This document shows, piece by piece, positions 18,930-29,084 of a stretch of 64,000 nt of DNA; positions within the stretch are counted from its first letter, which is position 1, and each line of letters starts with the position of its first letter. A program made the position numbers and the translations under genes. The notes under the pieces are model-generated. The model saw only the letters and a program-made list of their open reading frames with translations. It had not been told where the DNA came from and ran no database searches. Origin of the DNA: Chondrus crispus (Eukaryota > Rhodophyta > Florideophyceae > Gigartinales > Gigartinaceae); the NCBI RefSeq assembly GCF_000350225.1, contig NC_020795.1, forward strand, positions 30,001 to 94,000, in the 5' to 3' direction.

Positions 18930-19403
18930 ATGAAAAAAAGCATAGAAATAATACTAATCAATTCTAATAATAAATTAGGAAAAAAAGGAGAGATAATTAA
19001 GGTTGCATCTGGTTACGCATTTAATTATTTGATTCCTAAACACATAGCTGAATTAGTCACAAAAGGTAAATTAAAGCATAATAATATGATTCAAAAAATA
19101 GAAGATCAAAAAGTAAAAGAAAAAACTATTCAATATAGTAAAATACAAGCACAACTACAAAAAATACCTAAAATTAGTATAAATAAAACAATTGGTGAAC
19201 GACAACAGATTTTTGGTAGCATAAACGAAAAAGAAATACTTAATACAATATTTAATTACACTGGTCAAAAATTTGAAAAGAAACAAGTAAAATTGCCAGA
19301 AATAAAACAATTGGGTATTTATTATTTCAATATTCAAATTCTCAATAATATTAGTTTAGATATTAAACTACAAATATTACCTAAACTAAAAGGATATATT
19401 TAA
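18930..19403 (+). CDS. rpl9: Ribosomal protein bL9
   Basis: A 157-residue protein of the large subunit near the L1 stalk. The N-terminal domain carries NKLGKKGEIIKVASGYAFNYLIP, the L9 signature. A Lys/Gln-rich helix links it to the C-terminal domain (TIGERQQIFGSINEKEI). Very A+T-rich codon use. dnaB follows 140 bases downstream. Confidence 0.96.
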   Translation: MKKSIEIILINSNNKLGKKGEIIKVASGYAFNYLIPKHIAELVTKGKLKHNNMIQKIEDQKVKEKTIQYSKIQAQLQKIPKISINKTIGERQQIFGSINEKEILNTIFNYTGQKFEKKQVKLPEIKQLGIYYFNIQILNNISLDIKLQILPKLKGYI

Positions 19404-19477
19404 AAAAAGATTTTTTACTAAATTTATTATAAAATTAAAAAATATTATTAGTAAATTCTAAAGAAAAATTAATTTTA

Positions 19478-19510
19478 TTGCATATATGATGTTCAAAAAC
19501 ATATATGCAA
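19478..19510 (+). promoter_or_regulatory. Inverted repeat ahead of dnaB
   Basis: TTGCATATATG (19478-19488) and CATATATGCAA (19500-19510) are perfect 11-bp arms around an 11-base loop, ending 33 bases before the dnaB start. It may be an rpl9 3' structure, a dnaB leader element or an operator-like dyad; the sequence does not decide. Confidence 0.45.
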
Positions 19511-19543
19511 ACATATTTAAACTTTGTTTTATTAAAATAAAAC

Positions 19544-21340
19544 ATGCATAACTTACAACAACACTTTTTACCACCTCAAAATTATATAGCAGAAGAAATT
19601 CTTTTAGGAAGTCTCATAGTTAAGCCTGCATTATTTGACTTAATTTTTCAATCTTTAAGAATAGAATGCTTATTTTTAGAAAGTCATAGAATAATATACA
19701 GAAATTTAATTACTATTCACAAAAAAAAAGAGATTAGTGCTATAAATTTAATTTATTCACTTCAAAACGGACGGATGCTTCACATCATAGGTGGCATAAA
19801 TAAAATCATTACAATTATTAAACAAAGTCAAACTCTTACTGATTCTATTCATAGCAATTTTTATATTAATGAAATTATAAAAATTATTTATGAAAACTAT
19901 ATAAAAAGATTAATTATACAATACGGGTACAATATTGTCTTATTAACACATAATAAAAAAATATCTAATGAACAATTATTTTTTAAATTATCACAATATA
20001 TTAATTATATTAGAGACAAAGCCAATTTTAAAAATATTGACAACTTACAAATGCTAATTGGCAATTTGGTTTCAAATATACAATATAAAAATTGTAATTT
20101 AATTTATTTGAGTCATAATATATCTTCAGGATTTGAAGAACTTGATAATTTAATTCATGGTCTTCCAAACGGTGACTTAATTGTAATTGCTGGCAGACCT
20201 TCAATGGGTAAAACGTCTTTTGTTACTAATATTGCTTATAATATTTTACAAACAAGTAAAGTAAGACTATGTATATTTACGTTAGAAATGACGAAAATGC
20301 AAATATTACATAAATTGATATCTGTAGGCTCTACGATTCCAGTACATGATATTTTATATGGTCATATCAATATAAATGAATGGCGTTTAATACAATATAT
20401 ATGTGATAATTTACTTAAAGCACGAATTTATATCAATGATATTGCAAGTGTATCAATTGATGAGATTATATATATTTCAAAATTTATTATAAAAGGAGAA
20501 AATTGTAAAAGTATTATTATTATTGACTATTTACAATTAATACAAGCAAGCAATCTAAAAGTAGAAAGTAGGGCACAAGAGTTAAGCTATATTACACGAC
20601 AATTAAAGATATTAGCACAAAATTTAAATGTGCCTGTTATTATTCTTTCACAATTAAATAGAAATATAGAAACTAGAATAAATAAAAAGCCTATTTTATC
20701 TGACTTAAAAGAAAGTGGATGTATTAGTTATAAAATGTTGAATCATGTTGATGACTGCAATGCACTGAATATCAAAAATCTTATAAAATACAAACATGTA
20801 ATGTATCTAAATAATATAGAATTTAAATCTTCTACAATTAAAAAATTAAATAAAAATAACTATACGGATAAAATATATTTATTCAATCAATATATATTTA
20901 ATTGCTACATGTGCAATAAATATCAAATATATATAACAAGTAATCATAAGATTTTTAATCATAACAATTGGTTTATACAAAATCAAATAAGTAAAGAAGA
21001 GACTATCTTATCTTATATGACTACTCTTTATAATAAGCTGCAAATTACAAGGTATTTCCTAACAAAAATTAATTTTAATCAATATAATTTAGTGTATGAT
21101 TTAAAAAGAAAACATTACACTAATTATATTAGTAATCATATTATTTTACATAATTCAATCGAACAAGATGCTGATATCGTAATTATGTTGCATTGCAATA
21201 TACTTAATTCAGAAATAAAAATAGATTCTAAAATTTTAGATATAACTATTACTAAAAATAGAAATGGTTCTACTGGATGCTTTCAATTATTATTTCATCC
21301 TCAAAATACAAGCTTCTCTAACATAAAGAGTGTAAAATAA
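19544..21340 (+). CDS. dnaB: Replicative DNA helicase DnaB with in-frame intein
   Basis: DnaB unwinds DNA at the plastid replication fork. The 598-codon frame encodes a 453-residue helicase interrupted by a 145-residue intein (20720-21154). The N-terminal domain (1-150) is diverged but has AEEILLGSLI. The RecA-like core has Walker A AGRPSMGKTSF (about 216-226), the Walker B-type SIIIIDYLQLI, and LSQLNRNIETR. The intein splits SDLKESG from SIEQDAD, a classic DnaB insertion point, so splicing should restore the core. No frameshift is present. It lies upstream of trnF on the same strand. Confidence 0.95.
   Translation: MHNLQQHFLPPQNYIAEEILLGSLIVKPALFDLIFQSLRIECLFLESHRIIYRNLITIHKKKEISAINLIYSLQNGRMLHIIGGINKIITIIKQSQTLTDSIHSNFYINEIIKIIYENYIKRLIIQYGYNIVLLTHNKKISNEQLFFKLSQYINYIRDKANFKNIDNLQMLIGNLVSNIQYKNCNLIYLSHNISSGFEELDNLIHGLPNGDLIVIAGRPSMGKTSFVTNIAYNILQTSKVRLCIFTLEMTKMQILHKLISVGSTIPVHDILYGHININEWRLIQYICDNLLKARIYINDIASVSIDEIIYISKFIIKGENCKSIIIIDYLQLIQASNLKVESRAQELSYITRQLKILAQNLNVPVIILSQLNRNIETRINKKPILSDLKESGCISYKMLNHVDDCNALNIKNLIKYKHVMYLNNIEFKSSTIKKLNKNNYTDKIYLFNQYIFNCYMCNKYQIYITSNHKIFNHNNWFIQNQISKEETILSYMTTLYNKLQITRYFLTKINFNQYNLVYDLKRKHYTNYISNHIILHNSIEQDADIVIMLHCNILNSEIKIDSKILDITITKNRNGSTGCFQLLFHPQNTSFSNIKSVK
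20720..21154 (+). mobile_element. DnaB mini-intein
   Basis: A self-splicing protein insert of 145 residues in dnaB (residues 393-537). All splice residues are visible: Cys1 at the N-terminal junction (block A, CISYKML), Thr73 and His76 in block B (TSNH), block F around YNLVYDLKRKH, penultimate His144 and terminal Asn145 in block G (NHIILHN), and Ser as the first residue after it. No LAGLIDADG homing endonuclease is present, so it is a mini-intein, similar in size to the known Porphyra plastid DnaB intein. It should excise as protein but cannot home on its own. Confidence 0.93.
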
Positions 21341-21364
21341 TATATAGTCTTTTATTCAATAAAC

Positions 21365-21393
21365 TTGCAATAAATTTTGTATTTTGCTATTGT
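21365..21393 (+). promoter_or_regulatory. Candidate sigma-70-type promoter for trnF
   Basis: TTGCAA (21365-21370) and TATTGT (21388-21393) are 17 bases apart, and the -10 box ends nine bases before trnF. The fit to bacterial-type plastid promoters is fair; in A+T-rich DNA chance matches are common. Confidence 0.35.
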
Positions 21394-21402
21394 AGTTCAG
21401 TA

Positions 21403-21475
21403 GCCGGGATAGCTCAGTTGGTAGAGCAGTGGATTGAAAATCCTCGTGTCACCAGTTCAAATCTGGTTCCTGGCA
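21403..21475 (+). tRNA. trnF: tRNA-Phe(GAA)
   Basis: A 73-base cloverleaf with anticodon loop TTGAAAA (GAA), acceptor GCCGGGA/TCCTGGC with one G-T pair, and discriminator A. Located between dnaB and the convergent clpC. Confidence 0.97.
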
Positions 21476-21504
21476 ATTGAATATATACTATAGTATATAT
21501 TTTT

Positions 21505-23973
21505 TTATGATGATAATACCTCTAATTTTTCTCCTAATAGAACTGTTACTTTACCATCATCATTTACATCCACGACAGCACTATCGCCTGCTTTTATTTT
21601 TCCAGACAGAACTTCTTCTGCTAAACTATCTTCCAAAAGTCTCATAACAGCACGGCGTAGTGGACGAGCACCATAACTAGGATTATAGCCTTCATCTACT
21701 AAACGATTTTTAAATCTTTCTGTAACATCTAATTCTATTTCTTGTTGCTTAATACGCTCAAATACTTCTTGTAACATAATATCTGCTATTTCTCGAACTT
21801 CATCTTTAGTCAATTGTCTAAATACAATAATTTCATCTAATCTATTTAAAAATTCTGGGCGAAAATATTGCTTTAACTCTTCATTGACTAATGACTTAAT
21901 ACGATTATATTGAGATTCTGTTTGAGATTCGCCTAATTCAAAACCAAGACTACCACCTCCTTTTTCAATAACTTTAGAACCGATGTTAGATGTCATTATC
22001 AACAAAGTATTTTTAAAATCAATTGTTCTACCTTTAGCATCAGTTAATCGTCCATCTTCTAAAATTTGTAATAAAAGATTAAAGATATCTGGGTGAGCTT
22101 TTTCAATCTCATCAAAAAGAATTACGGTATATGGCCTTTTTCTAACAGCTTCCGTCAAATAGCCTCCTTCACTATATCCAACATAACCAGGAGGAGAACC
22201 TATTAATTTTGACACTGTATGTCTTTCCATATATTCGGACATATCTAAACGCACCATTGCTTGTTGCGCACCAAAAAAATATGACGCTAATGCTTTAGTT
22301 AATTCTGTCTTACCAACGCCAGTAGGGCCAGAAAAAATAAAGCTAGCTATGGGCCTGTTAGGATTTTTTAAACCTACTCGTGCTCTCCTAATAGCTCTTG
22401 AGACAGCAACTACAGCTTCATCTTGACCTATAATACGACTGTGTAATGTTTCCTCCATATGCATCAATTTTTCAGATTCACTTTTAGTTAGCTTAGTTAC
22501 AGGAATCCCTGTCCAAAATGCAACTATTTCAGCGATATCTTCTTCTGTAACAATAGGATCTTCTATTTGTAAATCTGGCTCACTTTTTTTACTTTGTGCA
22601 ATTGCAGCAATTTGAGCTTTGATTTCCATTTCACGTGTTCTATACTGCTCTGCTTTTTCATATTTTTGAGCTCTTATTGCTTCATCTTTCGTTTTTAATA
22701 CTGATCTCAATTCTTTATCTAACTCTCTTGCAGCAGGTGGTAGTTGAGAATTTAGTAAACGTACACGAGAACCTGCTTCATCAATTAAATCAATTGCTTT
22801 ATCTGGCAAAAATCTATCTGAAATATATTGATTAGCATATTTAGCTGCCGCAGCTAAAGCACTATCTGACATTTTCAGCTGATGATGTTTCTCATAACGA
22901 TCTCTCAAACCAAATAAAATTTCTATCGTTTCTTCAACACTTGGCTCACCTACTAATACTGGCTGAAAACGCCTTTCTAATGCAGCATCTTTTTCTATGT
23001 GCTTACGATACTCTTCAAGAGTAGTAGCTCCTATACACTGCAATTCACCTCGGGCTAATGCTGGCTTCAATAGATTTGCAGCATCTATTGCACCTTCAGC
23101 TGCACCTGCACCTATTAATGTATGAACTTCATCTATAACTAAAATTACATTATCTGCAGACTTAATTTCATCCATAATTCTTTTTAATCTTTCTTCAAAC
23201 TCACCTCTATATTTTGTCCCTGCAACTAAAAGTCCAACGTCTAATGTAACAACTAGCTTATCTTCTAAAATAGAAGGAATGTCCCTATTAGCTATTCTTT
23301 GAGCTAAACCTTCTGCAATAGCAGTTTTACCAACACCTGGTTCGCCTATTAATACAGGATTATTTTTAGTTCTACGACCTAAAATTTGAATTACTCGCTC
23401 TATTTCTTTTTGCCTACCAACAACAGGATCTAGTACACCTTCTATTGCTAACTCAGTTAAATTTGATCCAAATTCTTCTAAAGTAGGTGTTTTGCTTCTT
23501 GCTTGCATATTGCTATTACCATTAGCACTAGCTTCTGCATTATCACCTAACATTTGAATGACTTCTGTTCTAATAGAAGAAACATTTACAGCCAAATTTT
23601 CTAGTACACGTGCAGCAACTCCTTCACCTTCACGTACTAATCCCATCAATAAATGTTCTGTACCTATATAATTATGGCCTAACTGTCTTGCTTCTTCTAA
23701 TGATAATTCAAGAACTCGTTTTGCCCTAGGAGTAAAAGGTATTTCCACTGCAACAAACCCAGAACCACGACCAATAATTTTTTCTACTTCTATTCGAGCA
23801 TCTTTTAAATTAACGTTCATGGATTTTAAAACTTGTGCAGCAATACCTGTTCCTTCACCAATTAGACCTAAAAGGATTTGTTCTGTACCAACAAAATTAT
23901 GGCCTAATCTTCTTGCTTCTTCTTGAGCTAACATTATAACTTTAATAGCTTTTTCTGTAAAACGTTCAAACAT
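21505..23973 (-). CDS. clpC: Clp protease ATPase subunit ClpC (Hsp93)
   Basis: A Hsp100 unfoldase that feeds proteins to ClpP and, at the envelope, helps protein import. The 822-residue product has two N-terminal Clp repeats (about 1-145), AAA domain 1 with Walker [10 protein letters not shown] (210-218), a middle coiled coil (about 415-460), and AAA domain 2 with GPTGVGKTE (549-557). The ClpP-docking tripeptide region lies in domain 2. Length and domain order are normal. An unknown ORF lies 78 bases upstream on the same strand; trnF converges. Confidence 0.98.
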   Translation of the reverse strand: MFERFTEKAIKVIMLAQEEARRLGHNFVGTEQILLGLIGEGTGIAAQVLKSMNVNLKDARIEVEKIIGRGSGFVAVEIPFTPRAKRVLELSLEEARQLGHNYIGTEHLLMGLVREGEGVAARVLENLAVNVSSIRTEVIQMLGDNAEASANGNSNMQARSKTPTLEEFGSNLTELAIEGVLDPVVGRQKEIERVIQILGRRTKNNPVLIGEPGVGKTAIAEGLAQRIANRDIPSILEDKLVVTLDVGLLVAGTKYRGEFEERLKRIMDEIKSADNVILVIDEVHTLIGAGAAEGAIDAANLLKPALARGELQCIGATTLEEYRKHIEKDAALERRFQPVLVGEPSVEETIEILFGLRDRYEKHHQLKMSDSALAAAAKYANQYISDRFLPDKAIDLIDEAGSRVRLLNSQLPPAARELDKELRSVLKTKDEAIRAQKYEKAEQYRTREMEIKAQIAAIAQSKKSEPDLQIEDPIVTEEDIAEIVAFWTGIPVTKLTKSESEKLMHMEETLHSRIIGQDEAVVAVSRAIRRARVGLKNPNRPIASFIFSGPTGVGKTELTKALASYFFGAQQAMVRLDMSEYMERHTVSKLIGSPPGYVGYSEGGYLTEAVRKRPYTVILFDEIEKAHPDIFNLLLQILEDGRLTDAKGRTIDFKNTLLIMTSNIGSKVIEKGGGSLGFELGESQTESQYNRIKSLVNEELKQYFRPEFLNRLDEIIVFRQLTKDEVREIADIMLQEVFERIKQQEIELDVTERFKNRLVDEGYNPSYGARPLRRAVMRLLEDSLAEEVLSGKIKAGDSAVVDVNDDGKVTVLLGEKLEVLSS

Positions 23974-24051
23974 ATATTAAAGAACTAGTTAAATATTTTA
24001 TTACCTTTGATACTAAATAATAATAACATAACAGAAAACATAAATTAAGAT

Positions 24052-24498
24052 CTATGATAAAAGAATTGTAAAAATTAAGTAACGTCTCAATATATTTTTA
24101 CTCAATAGCTTAGAATTAATTAAGCTATAAGCTGTTGAAATATTATTATTTGATTTATACAGTTGATTAGGATAATAATTAAATCTTTTAGCTATAATTT
24201 GAAAACCTATCCAATAATATAAACTGAAAGTATAAATATTCACAAAATTAACATCAAGAATAAGTAGATATAATGAATTAAAGTTTAATACAAAATATAA
24301 CAAACACATTAATAATCCCAACTTATATTTAATTATTGACTTACAATAATAACTAAAGAATGAAATGACATAATAGTTACTAGTAAATATATTTTGTAAG
24401 ACTATACTAGCTTGAATATAAATATAAAATTTATTAACTATACAAATGTATAAATTATGATTAGATGATGAATGTTTATCAGATTTTATGAAATACAT
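24052..24498 (-). CDS. Hypothetical 148-residue membrane protein
   Basis: I do not recognise this protein. It is rich in Tyr, Phe, Ile, Leu and Asn and has at least two hydrophobic stretches, about residues 60-80 (GLLMCLLYFVLNF) and 82-105 (LYLLILDV...YYWIGF). A small polar and basic C-terminal part follows. The long open frame in A+T-rich DNA supports a gene, but codon content is biased enough that a chance ORF is possible. It is 78 bases upstream of clpC on the same strand and may share its transcript. Confidence 0.4.
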   Translation of the reverse strand: MYFIKSDKHSSSNHNLYICIVNKFYIYIQASIVLQNIFTSNYYVISFFSYYCKSIIKYKLGLLMCLLYFVLNFNSLYLLILDVNFVNIYTFSLYYWIGFQIIAKRFNYYPNQLYKSNNNISTAYSLINSKLLSKNILRRYLIFTILLS

Positions 24499-24991
24499 AT
24501 AAAATATAACTAAGCTTTAATTTTAACTATAATATAAATTATTTAACTCACCAATTACTTTTTTTAATATTTAAATAAATATCTATACGCTATTATAATA
24601 TATTTGCTATAAACTCTTATTGATCTTTAATGAAATTGCTAATCTCAATTATATTTTTTGTCATTACAATTAAAGTTAGAATAAAAAAAGCAGAGTTTAT
24701 TGTTGAATTATTTCAATAAATCTAAAATGTGGATGTTATTATTACTATAATTTTAATATTTTTTAAATATTAAAAAAAAAGAAGACATAATAAGTAATTT
24801 ATGCAAAGCTGTTATAATAAATTCCAAGTATTACTTATCAAAAGAATTAATGAAGAATATCATTATAAAATAAACCAAAAAATATAATTTTTTTCTTGGC
24901 ATTATATTATCTATACATGATTAAAGTATTGACGAATAATAACAATATTAAATACAATAAAATTAAATCATAATATCTAATATATATACTC
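24499..24991. other. 493-base gene-free spacer before rpl19
   Basis: No gene, tRNA or long repeat is recognisable. There are several short A/T runs and a small dyad near AATATTTTTTAAATATT (about 24757-24773). The right end carries a candidate rpl19 promoter at 24929-24958. Confidence 0.5.
24929..24958 (+). promoter_or_regulatory. Candidate promoter for rpl19
   Basis: TTGACG (24929-24934) and TACAAT (24953-24958) are separated by 18 bases, 33 bases before the rpl19 start. Each matches the bacterial consensus at five of six positions. Confidence 0.4.
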
Positions 24992-25360
24992 ATGGATTTT
25001 ACAGTACAAAAGAAGTCAAATATTATATCTCAAATAGAAAAAAATTTTTTCAAGCAAAATATTCCGAATATTAATGTGGGAGATAGTGTTAAAATAGGTT
25101 TAATAATACAAGAAGGAAACAAAGAAAGAACACAAATATCTGATGGAGTTATAATATCAAAAAATAATGCTCATCTTAATACCACTATTACTGTTCGAAA
25201 AGTATTGCAAAATATAGGTGTAGAAAAAGTATATTTAATACATTCACCAAGAATTATAAGTATTGAAGTCACAAGAAAATCAAAAGTTCGTAGAGCAAAA
25301 TTATATTATTTAAGACAAAGATCTGGTAAAGCTACACGCTTAAAACAAAAATTTATTTAA
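24992..25360 (+). CDS. rpl19: Ribosomal protein bL19
   Basis: A 122-residue large-subunit protein at the subunit interface. Diagnostic segments are VGDSVKIGLIIQEGNKERTQ, GVIISKN, and the C-terminal RRAKLYYLRQRSGKATRLK. Full length. It leads a run of three tRNA genes on the same strand. Confidence 0.97.
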   Translation: MDFTVQKKSNIISQIEKNFFKQNIPNINVGDSVKIGLIIQEGNKERTQISDGVIISKNNAHLNTTITVRKVLQNIGVEKVYLIHSPRIISIEVTRKSKVRRAKLYYLRQRSGKATRLKQKFI

Positions 25361-25393
25361 CACTTATTTATCATATAATAGATATAGGTAATT

Positions 25394-25467
25394 GGATACA
25401 TAGCTCAGATGGTTAGAGTATTACGTTGACATCGTAAAGGTCACTGGTTCGATTCCAGTTGTATCTA
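25394..25467 (+). tRNA. trnV: tRNA-Val(GAC)
   Basis: A 74-base cloverleaf whose anticodon loop TTGACAT gives GAC. The acceptor GGATACA pairs with TGTATCT (first pair G-T), discriminator A. A TATAAT lies about 15 bases upstream. Confidence 0.93.
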
Positions 25468-25559
25468 CATCTTTTATTTAACATAAAATTTAAGTTGTTA
25501 CATTTATTGCTTTTTTGTAATTAATTTGTTAACTTATATTTACCCTATAAATTTTGATA

Positions 25560-25641
25560 GGGTCGGTGCCCGAGTGGTTAATGGGGGCGGACTGTAAATC
25601 CGCTGGCTTTGCCTACGTTGGTTCAAATCCAACCCGGCCTA
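25560..25641 (+). tRNA. trnY: tRNA-Tyr(GUA)
   Basis: An 82-base tRNA with a long variable arm as expected for bacterial-type tRNA-Tyr. The anticodon loop CTGTAAA gives GTA, the acceptor GGGTCGG pairs with CCGGCCT (terminal G-T), and the discriminator is A. Confidence 0.95.
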
Positions 25642-25660
25642 GTTTTTTTTGCAAAATTTA

Positions 25661-25732
25661 GCCCTTATAGCTCACTGGTAGAGCATCTTCTTGGTAAGGA
25701 GAAGGCAATGAGTTCAATTCTCATTAAGGGCT
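25661..25732 (+). tRNA. trnT: tRNA-Thr(GGU)
   Basis: A 72-base cloverleaf with anticodon loop TTGGTAA (GGT), a perfect GCCCTTA/TAAGGGC acceptor and discriminator T. It is 19 bases after trnY, so both may share a precursor. Confidence 0.95.
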
Positions 25733-25777
25733 TACATAAATTTTATATTTATCTAATTTTTATTTATTATACAGAAT

Positions 25778-27535
25778 CTAATTAAGTAATGAATTAGTTA
25801 CTTTAGATTGCTTTATAATACCTATCATTTGTGCATTACTTTTGCCTGGTGCAACCATTGGATAACAATTATCATCTTCTGTAACTTTACAATCTAGTAA
25901 ACAAGGTCCATTGCAATTCAAAAAAGATTCCAAGATCGTGTCGATATCCTTACGTAGCGTTAACTCAAATCCTGCAATTCCAAACGATTTTGCTAATTCT
26001 ATAAAATTAGGAGAACCTTTTTCCATATTGGAATGAGAATAACGTTCACCATAAAAAGCTTGTTGCCATTGTCTAACCATACCTTGCCATTTATTATTAA
26101 TAATGATAATTTTTATTGGTAAATTATACTGAGCAATAGTACCTAATTCTTGAAGATTCATTTGAAAACTAGCATCACCACTAACACAAACAACTTTTTC
26201 ATTAGGATATGCAATTTGTACACCTATAGCAGCTGGAAGACCATAACCCATAGTACCTAGACCAGCACTAGAAATCCAATGACGAGGTAAAACATTAAGA
26301 AATTGCGCTGCCCACATTTGATGCTGACCTACGTCAGTTGTAAAATATGCATTAGGTTCCATTATGCATAAGGAAGATAAAATCTCTTGAGAGGATAAAG
26401 TGTTAACATTTGTTGGTACTAATAATGGATATTGATGTTTCCACAAATCAATTCTTTCTCTCCATGACCTCGTTTGATCCGTTGTATACAAAATATTCTG
26501 ATTATTTTCAATATAGTCCATAATATCTTGTAAAACATTATTAATATCTCCAATAATAGCTAATTGCGGTATTCTATTTTTACCTACTTCAGCTGGATCA
26601 ATATCAATATGAATAACTTGAGCATTACAGGCAAATTCATCTAATTTGCCTGTAACTCTATCATCAAAACGAGCACCTAAAGCAATTAATAAATCACTTT
26701 CACTAACAGCAAAGTTAGCATATGCTGTACCATGCATGCCAAGCATACCTAAAGATAAATCATCTTTTTCATCAATAATTCCTTTACCCATTAAAGTTGT
26801 TGTTATAGGTATTTGAAATTTAACAGCTAATTCCTTTATAACTTGGTGAGCACCAGAAATTATCGATCCACCACCAACATATAATAAAGGTTGACTAGAA
26901 TTCTCTAATAGTTTTATAAATTTTATAATTTGTTTATTATTTGGCTTTAAAAAAGGCCTACAACCTAACAAAAAAACTTGTCCTGGATCAATAGGATTAT
27001 ACACAAATTTCTCCAAACCTACATCTTTAGGAACATCAATTAATACTGGACCGGGTCTACCATGTTGTGCTATATAAAAAGCTTCAGAGATTATCTTTGA
27101 CATATTTCTAGGATCTCTAACAACATAAGAATGTTTGACGATTGGTAAAGTTATACCAAAAATATCAACTTCTTGAAAAGCATCTGTACCTATGAATGGT
27201 CTAGCAACTTGACCTGTAATTAATAATAAAGGAACAGAATCCATTTGTGCAGTTGCAATACCTGAAACTAAATTTGTTGCACCTGGTCCAGATGTTGCAA
27301 AACAAACACCTACTTTTCCAGTAGATCTAGAATAACCATCAGCAGCATGTGCAGAACCTTGTTCATGCCTTGACAAAATATGTCTAATCTTACCAGATTT
27401 TTCCCATCTGTATAATTCGTCATATATAGGCAGAATTGCTCCACCAGGGTATCCAAATATATATTCAACGTTATGTCTAACTAAACTATCAAGTAAAGCA
27501 AAAGCTCCAGTTACTTTATTATGACTTATGGACAT
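25778..27535 (-). CDS. ilvB: Acetolactate synthase large subunit
   Basis: The thiamin-diphosphate enzyme that starts branched-chain amino-acid synthesis by joining two pyruvates, or pyruvate and 2-oxobutyrate. The 585-residue product has the N-terminal [18 protein letters not shown] with the catalytic Glu in [15 protein letters not shown], a central FAD-binding domain, and the C-terminal ThDP motif beginning [14 protein letters not shown]. Full length. The regulatory subunit ilvH is not in the window. It converges on trnT. Confidence 0.97.
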   Translation of the reverse strand: MSISHNKVTGAFALLDSLVRHNVEYIFGYPGGAILPIYDELYRWEKSGKIRHILSRHEQGSAHAADGYSRSTGKVGVCFATSGPGATNLVSGIATAQMDSVPLLLITGQVARPFIGTDAFQEVDIFGITLPIVKHSYVVRDPRNMSKIISEAFYIAQHGRPGPVLIDVPKDVGLEKFVYNPIDPGQVFLLGCRPFLKPNNKQIIKFIKLLENSSQPLLYVGGGSIISGAHQVIKELAVKFQIPITTTLMGKGIIDEKDDLSLGMLGMHGTAYANFAVSESDLLIALGARFDDRVTGKLDEFACNAQVIHIDIDPAEVGKNRIPQLAIIGDINNVLQDIMDYIENNQNILYTTDQTRSWRERIDLWKHQYPLLVPTNVNTLSSQEILSSLCIMEPNAYFTTDVGQHQMWAAQFLNVLPRHWISSAGLGTMGYGLPAAIGVQIAYPNEKVVCVSGDASFQMNLQELGTIAQYNLPIKIIIINNKWQGMVRQWQQAFYGERYSHSNMEKGSPNFIELAKSFGIAGFELTLRKDIDTILESFLNCNGPCLLDCKVTEDDNCYPMVAPGKSNAQMIGIIKQSKVTNSLLN

Positions 27536-27669
27536 ATTTAATCCTTATAAATTAATGAAAATAAATAAATAGATATAATAAAAAAAGAAGATTTAAATAT
27601 AACACTATATATAATATTATATATGTCTAATTTTTATTTTAAATTTATTTATTTTTCCTTATTAATTTA

Positions 27670-27867
27670 TTAATTTATCGCAAGCATTAGCCTTAAAAGT
27701 GTGTATGTTGATGTTATAATTAGCAAGACAATTATAACTGTAAAAAATCTCTTTTTTTTATCCTTTAATAACTCAAAAATTGGGTAAAGAGTTGTCAAGA
27801 AAAACCCTGCAATTACAGAAATTAAAAATCTTGGAAATTTACTTATATTCTCCCAAAAAGTATTCAT
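27670..27867 (-). CDS. ycf33: Conserved plastid membrane protein Ycf33
   Basis: A 65-residue protein with the family start MNTFWENISKFPRFLIS and two hydrophobic helices (about 15-32 and 43-60). Ycf33 is conserved in cyanobacteria and algal plastids and has been linked to photosystem I cyclic flow, but its function is not established. It is divergent from argB and 134 bases upstream of ilvB on the same strand. Confidence 0.93.
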   Translation of the reverse strand: MNTFWENISKFPRFLISVIAGFFLTTLYPIFELLKDKKKRFFTVIIVLLIITSTYTLLRLMLAIN

Positions 27868-27968
27868 ATGTTATATTAGTAAGATGTATATATGTTTTCT
27901 TTTTAAAATAATTAACAATAAAATTTTTTGCAAATTATTCAAATTTTTATTAAATGGAATAAATTAAA

Positions 27969-28823
27969 ATGTTAAATTCATTTCAGCGTGTTCAAGTTCT
28001 TATTGAAGCTTTACCTTTTATACAACAATTTTCTGGACGTATTGTTGTAATTAAATATGGTGGTTCTACTATGAAAAATGAGAGATTGAAAAAAGAGATA
28101 ATCAATGATATATTATTTTTATCTTTAGTTGGAATTAAGCCTGTATTAGTACATGGTGGTGGCCCTATTATTAATTCATGGTTACACAAGTTAGATATAG
28201 AACCTAAATTTGAAAAAGGCATCAGAGTTACGGATCAAAAGACTATGGAAATAGTAGAGATGGTACTTGTTGGTAAAATTAATAAAGATTTAGTAACTTT
28301 ATTAAATAAAAATAATAATTGTGCTATTGGCTTATCTGGAAAAGATGGTAATTTAATTAAAGCATCAAGATTATTCGACATGGATAATAATTTTGTTGGT
28401 AAAGTTAATTCAGTTAATATTCAGCTGTTAAATTTGCTATTAAATGAAAATTATATACCTATTATTGCTAGTACTGCAGCAGATGATCAAGGTCAAGCAT
28501 ATAATATAAATGCTGATACTGTTGCAGGTGCTATTGCTGCAGCATTAAAAGCAGAAAAATTAATTTTATTAACAGATACACCTGGTATTATGTATAATAT
28601 TCATGATAATAGTACTTTAGTTAGTCATTTAAATATAGAAGATGCTTATCAATTAAAAAATAAAGACATTATTATAGGTGGTATGATTCCTAAAATTGAT
28701 TGCTGTATAAATGCTTTAAGATCAAATGTAAAATCTGCGCACATAATAGATGGTAGAATAGAGCATGCATTACTGTTAGAAATATTCACGTCTGAAGGTA
28801 TAGGTTCGATGATTGTTAGTTAA
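27969..28823 (+). CDS. argB: Acetylglutamate kinase
   Basis: The second enzyme of arginine synthesis, phosphorylating N-acetylglutamate; in cyanobacteria and plants it is activated by PII. The 284-residue protein has the amino-acid kinase signature VIKYGGSTM, VLVHGGGPIIN, the GLSGKDG loop, and NINADTVAGAIAAALKAEKLILLTD. The C-terminal IGGMIPKI and HIIDGR segments are intact. Codons are clean and no frameshift is seen. Confidence 0.97.
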   Translation: MLNSFQRVQVLIEALPFIQQFSGRIVVIKYGGSTMKNERLKKEIINDILFLSLVGIKPVLVHGGGPIINSWLHKLDIEPKFEKGIRVTDQKTMEIVEMVLVGKINKDLVTLLNKNNNCAIGLSGKDGNLIKASRLFDMDNNFVGKVNSVNIQLLNLLLNENYIPIIASTAADDQGQAYNINADTVAGAIAAALKAEKLILLTDTPGIMYNIHDNSTLVSHLNIEDAYQLKNKDIIIGGMIPKIDCCINALRSNVKSAHIIDGRIEHALLLEIFTSEGIGSMIVS

Positions 28824-28845
28824 TAGCTTTGTCTTTTAAAGTAGT

Positions 28846-28874
28846 TTGTCTCTTTTGAGATATAATGATACAAT
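28846..28874 (+). promoter_or_regulatory. Candidate promoter for trnM-trnS
   Basis: TTGTCT (28846-28851) and TACAAT (28869-28874) are 17 bases apart, and trnM begins 17 bases after the -10 box. Placement right after argB suggests the tRNA pair has its own promoter. Confidence 0.4.
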
Positions 28875-28891
28875 GAATAATTAGTAGAGTG

Positions 28892-28965
28892 GGCTCAGTA
28901 GCTCAGTTGGTTAGAGCAGGGGACTCATAAGCCCAAGGTCGCAGGTTCAAATCCCGCCTGAGCCA
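28892..28965 (+). tRNA. trnM: Elongator tRNA-Met(CAU), uninterrupted
   Basis: A 74-base cloverleaf with anticodon loop CTCATAA (CAT), a fully paired GGCTCAG/CTGAGCC acceptor and discriminator A. Pairing at 1-72 argues against an initiator tRNA, and the body resembles cyanobacterial elongator tRNA-Met. No intron interrupts it. Confidence 0.92.
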
Positions 28966-28996
28966 TTACAATAATGAATATATTGTAGTATTGATA

Positions 28997-29084
28997 GGAG
29001 AGGTGGCTGAGAGGTCTAAAGCGGCAGATTGCTAATTTGTTGTATGTTTATTTCATACCAAGGGTTCGAATCCCTTTCTCTCCT
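28997..29084 (+). tRNA. trnS: tRNA-Ser(GCU)
   Basis: An 88-base tRNA with a long variable arm (stem TGTATG/CATACC type). The anticodon loop TTGCTAA gives GCT. The acceptor GGAGAGG pairs with TCTCTCC (one G-T). The discriminator reads T rather than the usual G, which is slightly unusual. Confidence 0.92.
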
